Assembly (NCBI RefSeq): GCF_008367235.1
Contig: NZ_VTZS01000004.1
Span: 124,001-188,000 of the forward strand
Reading direction: 5' to 3'
Source of the DNA: Pareuzebyella sediminis
Lineage (GTDB): Bacteria; Bacteroidota; Bacteroidia; Flavobacteriales; Flavobacteriaceae
DNA: 64,000 nucleotides
A program made the position numbers and the translations under genes. Below are positions 1 through 8,900 of this stretch, one piece after another. Each line of letters starts with the position of its first letter. Position 1 is the first letter of the stretch. Under the pieces are notes generated by a model that did no database searches, was not told the DNA's origin, and was given only the letters and a program-made list of their open reading frames with translations.

Positions 1-405
1 ACCCTGATTATTGGGTTGACCCCCAATGCGGAAGGAGTATTACCAGAGCCCGATGTGAACCGATTGAAAGAATGGGGGGACGAAATCCGAAATAGATTTG
101 GCAGGCCATTGGCACAACTTGAAAACGGTGGTTTAAAAGGATCGATTTCTTTTGATAGACCAACACGGATTGACCATGTCGTACTACAGGAGGACATTCG
201 TAAAGGGGAACGGGTACGCAAATTTCGAGTCGAAGGTTTGATCGATGATAAATGGAAAGTGCTTACTAGAGGTGAAAACATTGGCCATAAGCACATTGCC
301 CGTTTCGATGAGGCTAAAGTGAGACGCCTTAGGTACGTGATAGAGGCACAGACCTTAGCTCCCATAATAAAAAAATTTGAAGCCTATTTCGTAGGCCATA
401 AATGA
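1..405 (+). CDS. Alpha-L-fucosidase-type (GH29) hydrolase, C-terminal fragment
   Basis: The reading frame is open from base 1, so this is the 3' part of a gene that begins before the window; the TTG at base 16 is internal. The first visible residues (IIGLTPNAEGVLPEPDVNRL) match the end of the GH29 catalytic barrel, where the family has a 'LLxxGPxxDGxIPxxDxxxL' stretch. About 90 residues of a galactose-binding-like (F5/8 type C) beta-sandwich follow, resembling the equivalent part of the GH29 protein at 2661-4751 ('VVLQEDIRKGERVRKFRVE' here, 'IVLQEYIPLGQRVKQFNVS' there). The gene is followed after 10 bases by the 716-residue hydrolase, so the two are probably co-transcribed. The catalytic residues lie outside the window and the substrate cannot be stated. 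Confidence 0.8.
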   Translation, partial: TLIIGLTPNAEGVLPEPDVNRLKEWGDEIRNRFGRPLAQLENGGLKGSISFDRPTRIDHVVLQEDIRKGERVRKFRVEGLIDDKWKVLTRGENIGHKHIARFDEAKVRRLRYVIEAQTLAPIIKKFEAYFVGHK

Positions 406-415
406 TACCTAAAAA

Positions 416-2566
416 ATGAAACTATACAAAAATGGCATAGGGGCTACACTTTGCTTCACCCTTTTTATTTGCTTAATGGGCAATTCCCAAAGCGATTGGC
501 TGATCGATAATTCAAAGTACAAGGCCAATGTGGAACAAAAGGAAGGGAAAGTTATCTTGAGCAATGGATTAGTGTCTCGAACTTTAGTCGTAGCTCCTGA
601 TGTGGCAACCGTAGATTTTAAAAATCTAACTACGGGGGAACAGATGCTGCGAAGTATTAAACCGGAAGCAGAGGTGGGCATCGATGGCAAGACCTATGCT
701 ATTGGGGGTCTGGTGGGTTTAAAGGAACATGGATATCTTTTGGACAAATGGATTGCCGACCTGAGGGCGGATAGTGGTGCGTTCCACTACAAAGATCATT
801 TTGTAAAAGACATCGAGCCCAAAATAGAATGGCAGGGCTCTACTCGTTACCATACGGCCAAAAAGAAAGCCCCTACCGGTAAAGAACTGATACTTAGTTT
901 TGAGCATTCTTCCGATAGCCTTAAAGGTGTTGTTGTAAACGTGCATTATGAAATTTACGATGGATTGCCATTATTGTCGAAATGGCTAACCGTGGAGAAC
1001 CAATCGAAGAAAACGGTGACTATATCTAGTTTTAAGACCGAGATTTTGGCCTTTCCCGAAATGGAAAACCCCGTGGAAACCCCTAAAACTTGGAAAAAGC
1101 CAAATATACATCTTGAAAGTGACTATGCCTTTGGGGGGTTCACTTCTGGGGAATCGGATGTGACTACTTTTTGGGAGTCCGATCCCGAATATACCTCTCA
1201 GGTCAACTGGCTTATGGAAACCCCTTGTTTGCTCATATCTAAGTTGCCTGTGGGCCCCAATGCGGCGATAGAATCCGAGGGTATCTTCGAAACTTTCCAT
1301 ATGTTTGAACTCCTGCTCGACGGTAACGATCGGGAGCGGAATGGATTGAGTGTGCGCAAAATGTATCGTACTTTAGCTCCTTGGGTTACCGAAAACCCTA
1401 TTTTTATGCACTTGACCACGACCGATCCAAAACAGGTAAAATATGCTATCGATCAATGTGTCGAAACGGATTATGAAATGGTAATCCTTAGTTTTGGAAG
1501 TGGACTCAATATGGAGGATACTACCGCTACGAACATTGAAAAATTTAGGAAATTAGCCGATTATGCCCACGAGCGAGGAATTCAGTTGGGGGGGTATTCG
1601 TTGTTTTCAAGTAGAAAAATAGACGATTCGATAGATGTAATCGACAAGGCAACCGGAAAACCAGGCGGCGCAAAATTCGGTAACGCTCCCTGCTTGGCGT
1701 CACAATGGGGGTATGATTACCTACATAAAATCAACTATTTTATAGATGCGACGGGGTTTGACCTATTGGAACACGATGGTCCATACCCTGGAGACTATTG
1801 CGCTTCTACCGAACATGCGTTTCATAAAGGCTATGAAGATTCACAATGGGTTCAATGGAATATGACCAAAGACCTCTATAATGACCTTCGTAGAAAGAAT
1901 GTATACTTGAACGCCCCTGATTTCTATTTTCTACAGGGGTCCAATAAATGTGGCATCGGATATCGCGAGGTAAATTGGTCATTACCTAGGGAACAACAAC
2001 TGGTTCTGGGCAGACAGAATATTTATGACGGTACCTGGCAAAAAGCACCTTCTATGGCATGGACTTTCGTTCCCTTAACCGAATACCATGGGGGTGGCGA
2101 AGCGGCGACTTTAGAGCCATTGAATGCACACCTTGACGCATACGAAGCACATATGGTACAGAACTACGGGTCTGGAGTGCAGGCGTGTTATCGTGGTCCT
2201 CGATTATACGATACTGACCGAACAAAGGCATTGGTGAAGGAACGGATTTCCCACTATAAGAAATATCGAAATATTCTTAATTCGGATATCATTCATCTCC
2301 AAAGGCCTAACGGAAGATCATGGGACGGGTTTATGCACGTAAATCCGGAGTTGCCGATAAAGGCATATGTGATGTTGTTCAATCCTACTTCGAAACCTAT
2401 AAGTGAAACCTTGAAATTGCCGTTGTACTATACGGGCCTGATTTCGAAGGCCACTGTATCCGAAAAGGAGGGGGCATCGAAGGTATTTGATTTAAACCGA
2501 AATTTCAACATAGAGATACCCGTGGTCATTCCTGCGGAAAGCTATACATGGCTGACGGTTCGCTAA
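416..2566 (+). CDS. Secreted alpha-galactosidase-like glycoside hydrolase
   Basis: A 716-residue protein with an N-terminal signal peptide (about residues 1-25, ending GNSQS). An N-terminal beta-sandwich of roughly 300 residues is followed by a probable (beta/alpha)8 barrel and a C-terminal beta domain (about 630-716). This is the layout of clan GH-D enzymes such as GH36. The segment LEHDGPYPGD (451-460) has the look of a barrel-strand catalytic site with D454, and 'LNAPDFYFLQGSNKCGIGYRE' lies on the next strand region. I do not recognise the exact CAZy family, and an alpha-galactosidase activity is inferred from fold-level resemblance only. It sits between two GH29 fucosidase-type genes, which points to a role in taking apart a fucose- or galactose-containing algal glycan in the periplasm. 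Confidence 0.6.
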   Translation: MKLYKNGIGATLCFTLFICLMGNSQSDWLIDNSKYKANVEQKEGKVILSNGLVSRTLVVAPDVATVDFKNLTTGEQMLRSIKPEAEVGIDGKTYAIGGLVGLKEHGYLLDKWIADLRADSGAFHYKDHFVKDIEPKIEWQGSTRYHTAKKKAPTGKELILSFEHSSDSLKGVVVNVHYEIYDGLPLLSKWLTVENQSKKTVTISSFKTEILAFPEMENPVETPKTWKKPNIHLESDYAFGGFTSGESDVTTFWESDPEYTSQVNWLMETPCLLISKLPVGPNAAIESEGIFETFHMFELLLDGNDRERNGLSVRKMYRTLAPWVTENPIFMHLTTTDPKQVKYAIDQCVETDYEMVILSFGSGLNMEDTTATNIEKFRKLADYAHERGIQLGGYSLFSSRKIDDSIDVIDKATGKPGGAKFGNAPCLASQWGYDYLHKINYFIDATGFDLLEHDGPYPGDYCASTEHAFHKGYEDSQWVQWNMTKDLYNDLRRKNVYLNAPDFYFLQGSNKCGIGYREVNWSLPREQQLVLGRQNIYDGTWQKAPSMAWTFVPLTEYHGGGEAATLEPLNAHLDAYEAHMVQNYGSGVQACYRGPRLYDTDRTKALVKERISHYKKYRNILNSDIIHLQRPNGRSWDGFMHVNPELPIKAYVMLFNPTSKPISETLKLPLYYTGLISKATVSEKEGASKVFDLNRNFNIEIPVVIPAESYTWLTVR

Positions 2567-2660
2567 TTGACCGACCATTTATTGGAGGTGTTCAACACTA
2601 AAGAATAAATCAGGATGTGAAGGAACACATCCGACTCATAACAAAGACAAAATAAAAAGG

Positions 2661-4751
2661 ATGAAAAAGAGCTTTATTTACCTTATCACACTGGCCCTAT
2701 CAATACTATCATGTTCGGAAACACCCCCGCCGAAACCTATTGAGCCTTTACCTGCAGCACGACAATTGGCTTGGCAAGAAATGGGGTACTATGCCTTTAT
2801 CCATTTTAACATGAACACCTTTACAGATATGGAATGGGGTACGGGAGGTGAATCGCCGGCACAGTTCAATCCCACCGAACTCGATACCCGACAATGGGCT
2901 CGTGTGGCGAAGGATGCAGGCATGAAAGGGATCATTATAACGGCCAAGCATCATGATGGCTTCTGTCTTTGGCCGACAAAGACCACGGAGCATTCCGTGA
3001 AAAATTCACCGTGGAAGGATGGAAAAGGGGATCTGATCAAAGATCTTTCCGAGGCATGCGAGGAATACGGTCTTAAATTCGGGATTTATTTGTCTCCTTG
3101 GGATAGGAACAATGCCAATTACGGTCAACCTGAGTATGTCAATATTTTCCACGAACAATTGCGTGAACTCCTCTCAAATTATGGTCCGATTTTCGAGGTT
3201 TGGTTTGATGGGGCGAATGGAGGTTCGGGGTACTATGGGGGTGCGAATGAGACCCGAAAAATTGATAATAAAACATATTACGAATGGGATAAAACCACGG
3301 AGATAGTGAGAGAACTTCAGCCGGATGCCGTAATCTTTAGCGATGCAGGGCCGGATATACGTTGGGTAGGTACCGAAGAGGGCTTTGCCAATGAAACGAA
3401 CTGGAGCATTATGAGGCGAGACGAGATTTATCCGGGTTGGCCGCGCTACAAAGAACTTCGCTCGGGCCATGAAGATGGTACCCATTGGTTGCCTGCCGAA
3501 GTAAATACTTCGATAAGACCAGGTTGGTATTACCACCCCAGGGAAGACCATCAGGTAAAAACGCTTTCAAGGTTGGTGCGCACTTTTTATGAATCGGTAG
3601 GTCGTAACGGTAATTTTTTATTGAACCTTCCTGTGGACGATAGGGGACTGGTTCATGAAAATGACGTGGCACAGCTTATGGCTTTACGCAATCAACTGGA
3701 TAAGGATTTTGCCCACGAATTGGCTAAAAATATAGAGGTTTCAGCAAGCAATACTAGAGGGAACAGTGATCGTTTTGCACCTGAAATGGTGAATGATGGA
3801 AATCCGGATACCTATTGGTCGACAGACGATGGGGTTGTTTCTGCATCGATTACTTTTAATTTTGATACCCCGACCGAAGTCAATAGGATTGTATTACAAG
3901 AATACATTCCTTTAGGGCAGCGGGTAAAGCAATTCAACGTCTCTGCCGAAGTCGAGGGGCAATGGCAAAAGCTTGACGAGCAAACGACTATAGGCTATAA
4001 GCGTATTTTGAGATTCGATGTGGTCAATGCCACTAAGATCAAAGTGGATATTGTAGACGCCAAAGGTCCATTGACCATTTCCAATATTGAGCTTTACCAT
4101 GCTCCAAAATTGGTTACCCTACCACAGATTTCGAGGGATAAGGAAGGTATGGTCGACCTCTCCGTAGCAGACAAGAGTGTTGAGGTTTTTTATACGGTAG
4201 ACGGTTCCACGCCTACACCCGATGCTATAAAGTTCGAACGTCCTTTTTTAATAGATGCCCCTACGACAGTCAAAGCGATCGCATTTGATGGGGAGACCAA
4301 TACTATGAGTGAAAGCTCCTCACAGTATTTTGATGTGGCCAAAAAGAATTGGAAGGTCATATCGGTATCCTCGGGCAATATAGAAGAGGCCGGCAAACTT
4401 ATTGACGATAACCTCGATACTTATTGGGCTACCGATGAAGGCGTGAACAGGCCACAGGAAATTGTAATTGATCTTGGAGCCGAATATACGTTGAAAGGCT
4501 TTACATACGCACCCATTCAAACGCGTTATCCTTTCGGCATCATTATGGATTATGAGTTTTCGGCCAGCACCAATGGTAAGAATTGGAACACGGTGTCTCA
4601 AGGAGAGTTCGGCAATATTGTTAATAACCGAATTGGTCAGACCATTAATTTCAGTCCGGTTCGGGCGCGCTATATCAAATTGAAAGGGGTACGAGTCGAT
4701 GGTGAGGATTTCAGAACCTCATTCGGCGAAGTGGGGATTATTTCAGAATAG
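2661..4751 (+). CDS. Alpha-L-fucosidase-type lipoprotein (GH29) with two F5/8C modules
   Basis: A 696-residue lipoprotein: signal peptide with lipobox LSILSC, lipidated Cys18. The GH29 barrel spans about 30-340, with the substrate-pocket motif HHDGF (97-101) and the nucleophile region EVWFDG, giving Asp183 as the expected nucleophile. A galactose-binding-like domain follows at about 355-485, then a short chitobiase C-terminal-type beta domain ('VFYTVDGSTPTPD') and a second F5/8 type C domain from about 560 to the end. It removes terminal alpha-L-fucose, or in some family members alpha-L-galactose, from glycans. Lipidation suggests surface or periplasmic anchoring. The 94-base gap after the 716-residue hydrolase is compatible with one transcript. 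Confidence 0.85.
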   Translation: MKKSFIYLITLALSILSCSETPPPKPIEPLPAARQLAWQEMGYYAFIHFNMNTFTDMEWGTGGESPAQFNPTELDTRQWARVAKDAGMKGIIITAKHHDGFCLWPTKTTEHSVKNSPWKDGKGDLIKDLSEACEEYGLKFGIYLSPWDRNNANYGQPEYVNIFHEQLRELLSNYGPIFEVWFDGANGGSGYYGGANETRKIDNKTYYEWDKTTEIVRELQPDAVIFSDAGPDIRWVGTEEGFANETNWSIMRRDEIYPGWPRYKELRSGHEDGTHWLPAEVNTSIRPGWYYHPREDHQVKTLSRLVRTFYESVGRNGNFLLNLPVDDRGLVHENDVAQLMALRNQLDKDFAHELAKNIEVSASNTRGNSDRFAPEMVNDGNPDTYWSTDDGVVSASITFNFDTPTEVNRIVLQEYIPLGQRVKQFNVSAEVEGQWQKLDEQTTIGYKRILRFDVVNATKIKVDIVDAKGPLTISNIELYHAPKLVTLPQISRDKEGMVDLSVADKSVEVFYTVDGSTPTPDAIKFERPFLIDAPTTVKAIAFDGETNTMSESSSQYFDVAKKNWKVISVSSGNIEEAGKLIDDNLDTYWATDEGVNRPQEIVIDLGAEYTLKGFTYAPIQTRYPFGIIMDYEFSASTNGKNWNTVSQGEFGNIVNNRIGQTINFSPVRARYIKLKGVRVDGEDFRTSFGEVGIISE

Positions 4752-4773
4752 AAAGAAACCTAAAGAATATACT

Positions 4774-4801
4774 GAGCCTATTTTTTATATAAATAGGTTT
4801 A
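4774..4801. terminator. Bidirectional hairpin terminator
   Basis: Between two convergent genes. The arms CCTATTT (4777-4783) and AAATAGG (4791-4797) are perfect, extended by wobble and A-T pairs, around an AT-rich loop, with a T run after the right arm. The hairpin overlaps the stop codon of the minus-strand DUF1080 gene. Confidence 0.55.
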
Positions 4802-5452
4802 CGGTAAAGGTTTGACCATGATGTTCTTATAGAACACCACGCTTCCGGGATCGTGGCCCTGTAAGGCGAAGGTGCCAGAACTCAAAAGTCTGTTTTTCTG
4901 CCCGCCATCCCGTTTGGGATTCTCGGGTTCCGTATAGTCTACCACCACAATATCGTTGATTTTGACGATGATACGCTTGCCTTCAACCTTGATATACTCG
5001 GTATACCACTCATTGTCGGAAACATAGGTTTCCTTGACGTCAACGATGTTGTACAGACTTCCCGTACGCTTCCAGTCGCTTTGCGTATTGTTGACCTGTA
5101 CCTCATAGCCTTGGGAGGGCCATCCACCTTCTTGATATTCGGTATGGATATAAATACCGGAATTGGCCCCGGGTTTCGTCATGACGGTGGCCTGAAACTC
5201 AAAGTCTTTGAAATTGTGGTTTTCTACCTCACCTTGATAATACAAATGTGCCCTTGGTCCTTCTACTTTGATAGCCCCGTCGGTCACGGAAAAAGTAGCT
5301 GCATTTTCACCAACCTTCCAGCCCTCTAGATTTTTACCGTTAAACAAAGAGATCCATCCGTCTTTTGTAGCGGACGTCTCTTGAGCTTGAGTATAGGTGA
5401 CTGAGGTAAACGTTAGCATCATCGAAAGCAATGCGGAAATAGTAGTTTTCAT
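4799..5452 (-). CDS. Secreted DUF1080 (3-keto-disaccharide hydrolase) protein
   Basis: A 217-residue protein with a cleavable signal peptide (about 1-23, ending TQAQ). The mature part is a single DUF1080 domain of concanavalin-A-like fold, starting with the hallmark 'SLFNGKNLEGWKV' and containing 'NSGIYIHTEYQEGGWPSQGYEVQ'. Some members of this family act on 3-keto-glucosides; most are uncharacterised, so a glycan-related role is inference. It is convergent with the GH29 gene and on the opposite strand, so it is not in that operon. Confidence 0.85.
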   Translation of the reverse strand: MKTTISALLSMMLTFTSVTYTQAQETSATKDGWISLFNGKNLEGWKVGENAATFSVTDGAIKVEGPRAHLYYQGEVENHNFKDFEFQATVMTKPGANSGIYIHTEYQEGGWPSQGYEVQVNNTQSDWKRTGSLYNIVDVKETYVSDNEWYTEYIKVEGKRIIVKINDIVVVDYTEPENPKRDGGQKNRLLSSGTFALQGHDPGSVVFYKNIMVKPLP

Positions 5453-5967
5453 GGTAAAATATTTTTATTCATACGTTCTATATGGGAGCCTTATTTTGAT
5501 AGACAACGGCCTTTTAACTTGTAAAGAATATGAAATTCTTTATACTGGGTAAGATAATGGTTTTTGACACATAATTTTTGGAAATAATTCAAAAAACGTG
5601 ATTGCTTTATTAACCCTAGCCATCAACTTCAATCAACCTATGCCTGTATATGGCAACAAAACCTCCTTCGTCTTATAAAGAATTTACTTCAAGGGTTTGC
5701 CTCTTAGGCGTTTAAAAAGGGCGTAAGCCTTTATCCAACTGTTCTTTTACTTTTACGTAAGAATAAACCTACTTATTGGGAGGTAAGTAGTTATTTAAAT
5801 AGGTTTGGCGGAATCGGCTTAATTTTTTTTTCCATAGCATTAGATTTGTTCAGAAGGATTGCCTACTATCGTCAACGTTTACCGTTGATGCGTCAGTTGA
5901 GCTCATGGAGATAAATTACTTTTGTCAACAGGAAACTTTTATAATAGTCAAATAGTCATGACCGAAT
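5453..5967. other. 515-base divergent intergenic region
   Basis: No convincing gene. A hairpin with perfect 7-base arms CTACTTA (5769-5775) and TAAGTAG (5784-5790) around TTGGGAGG lies mid-region. Another weak one (AAAGGGC-GTAA-GCCTTT) lies near 5715-5731. The tamB promoter candidate is at the right end. No FNR-like palindrome of the type seen at 28-58 kb is present. Confidence 0.5.
5897..5924 (+). promoter_or_regulatory. Candidate housekeeping promoter of tamB
   Basis: TTG at 5897-5899 and TACTTTTG at 5917-5924 with 17 bases between them. This fits the Bacteroidota consensus TTG / TAnnTTTG and predicts a transcript start near 5929, about 38 bases before the TTG start codon. Confidence 0.5.
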
Positions 5968-8900
5968 TTGGATACTAAAAAGAGACATAAAATTTTTAGG
6001 CGCATCGGCCGCATTTTCTTGGGTGTCCTGTTACTTTTTGTGGTGGTTGTACTCTTTATCCGAAGTCCTTGGGGTCAAAATCTTATTGTTTCAAAAGTAA
6101 CCACTTATGTGTCCGAGAAGACCGGTACTGAAATCACCATCGACAGGTTGTTCCTGACTTTTTCCGGAAATCTGCAACTTGAGGGTTTCTATCTCGAAGA
6201 TTTGAAGCGAGATACCCTGGTCTATTCGAAGAACTTGGAGGCCAACTTGGCCTTAACCCCCATTATTTTCGGAAATGAAATAAATGTTCGGTCCATCGAA
6301 TGGCGCGGTCTTACTGCTAATATATCTAGACCAGAAAACTCAGAACATTTTAATTTTCAGTTTCTTATCGATGCCTTTGCAACCCAAGATACGCTGGCTT
6401 CATCATCCAATTCGGGTCAACCTATGACTTTTACCGTGGGAAGAATCGATTTTAAGGATTTCAAGCTTTCCTTTAACGATGCTTTTGTCGGTATCGATAG
6501 CGGCATACATTTGGGCCGTTTAGATGCCACGGCAGATGTAATGGACCTCGATGCTATGAAATTCATCCTTGATGATTTCGAATTATCCAATACCCGGTTC
6601 AACTATCGACAGACTAAACCCTTCGTTCAGGAAGAAGATGCGGAGCAACCTCCCCTTCCTTTTTTATCTGTCGATAATTTCGAAATGAAAAATGTCGAGG
6701 CCACATATACCTCTATTCCCGATAGTACGAATGCCGCCATGAAAATTCAGGATTTCGTGCTCGAACTTCCGAAGGCCGATTTGACCAATAATGATATTGT
6801 GGTTGATTTTATGTCCTTGAAAAACTCCGACTTTGCCTTACAAGTAGCTGAAGAGGGCAGCGCCAAGAAGGATACCTTAGCGGTGAAATCGTTCAATTTT
6901 GAATGGCCAGAGTTTATGATAGAGGTAGCAAAAATTGATTTTGCGGGCAACTCATTTTCCTATAAGGTAGGTCCTGATAACGAAGTAAAGGAAGGAGCCT
7001 TTAACGCGAAGGACATAGCCATTTCAGGTCTTGGGTTTTTGGGCAACGATCTGCTCTACGAACCCCAAAAGTTGAATCTGCAACTTGAGCAGTTCGTATT
7101 TTCCGAAAAAAGTGGATTTTCATTGAACAACACATCTTTCGATGTGCGGTTGGACGATAGTTCAGCCCTGATTTCCGATTTGTCCCTAGCAACTAAGACT
7201 AGTTTTGTAAAGGGTAGTTTAGGCTTAAAATATGCATCGTTAAATGAGCTATTAAAAGCTCCCGAGAAGTCACAGGTTGAAGTAAAAATTCCCAACTTAA
7301 GTCTTGATATCGAAGATTTCTTTGTGTTTCAGCCTGAGCTTTCGGAAAACGAATATTTGAAAAGTCTGGCCCAACGACCCATATCGGGGCGTTTGAGGGC
7401 GAACGGTACTTTAAACAGTATGGAGATTCCCGATTTTAAGTTGGCTTGGGGGGAACAAACGGAGCTGCTTGCAGAAGGACGATTGGGCAATATACTTCAG
7501 GTAGATTCCCTTTCCTTTGATTTTAATACTATTCGGGCCACAACAACGCGCCCGGATATATTAACCTTTGTTTCTGAAGAAAAGCTCGGTATTTCGGTAC
7601 CCCAAACGATGAACCTTCAAATTACTGCAAACGGGTCGATAAATAACTTTGATGCAGATGCCCGGTTATCCCTTCCTGAGGGAAAGGTAAAAATGACAGG
7701 AAGCTATTCGAAGTATGAAGAAATTGCTTTTGACACCAATTTGAAGGTGGATAGCCTTTCCTTGAACAAGCTGTTGCAGAACGAACAGTTCGGCGACGTT
7801 TCTTTTACGATGGATGTTTCTGGCAGCGGGACCGATATAACTACCATGGATGCATCCTTGGCGTCCAATTTTACCCAGCTGATGTTTAGGGGATACGATT
7901 TCTCCAATCTCGAGGCACAAGGTGAGTTGAAAGAGGGAACCGGAAATATCGATATTTCCTTTAAAGACCAAAACTTGAATTTCAAATCGGTTGCCCATGT
8001 GGAACTGGATTCCATTACGTCTGTCGTCGATCTTCATTTTAACCTTATTGGGGCGGATCTTTATGCCTTGGGTATTACGAAGGAGGAAATCAAGGCCGGG
8101 GTCAAACTGGATGCGAACTTTAAGGGAAACCCTGATGATTTTTCGTTAGATGCCCTTTTCTCCGAGGGTTTGGCAGTCTACAATAACGAGCAATATCAGA
8201 TGGGAGAAATTGATATATCCAGTCGAATCGGTAAAAACATTAGTGAGGTCAAGGTCAACAGCGATTTTCTGAACGGCGGCCTACGATCGAATTCCTCTCC
8301 GGATAAGATTATGGCTTCGGTACAAAAACAGTTTAAAAATTACTTTTCCGATAGTATAGCCCGTGTTACGGTGACCGACCCGGTAAAACTACAGCTTGAT
8401 TTCGTGCTCGATCGTGAGCCGATTTTGACCAAGGTTTTCTTAAGAGGTGTCGAGCGTTTGGATTCGGTAAATATTAAAGCCGATTTCGATGCTTCTTCAC
8501 AAAGTTTAAATGCCCGCCTATACTTGCCTTCCATGACTTATAATGGGATTGCCATCGACAGCTTGGCCGCTGAAGTGGTGGGTACGGCTTCAGAACTCTC
8601 CTTTTCTGCCGGTTGGGGAGGCTTGCAATTCAATCCGATCGATGTCAAAAGGACCTTGTTTACGGGAAACCTCAAAAACAAGCAATTGAATTTAGACCTA
8701 AGTTCTTTCAGCGAGGGAGAGCGACTCCTCCATGTTGCTTCGGAAATGACGCTGGAAAAAGATACGATACAGCTCCATATCGATCCATCGGAATTGGTTT
8801 TTAATCGCAACGAATGGTCGATTCCCGAAACAAACCAAATTCTGATCGGAGACAAAATATTGGACTTCAAAAACATAGTCCTCAGCAGAAATTCACAGGA

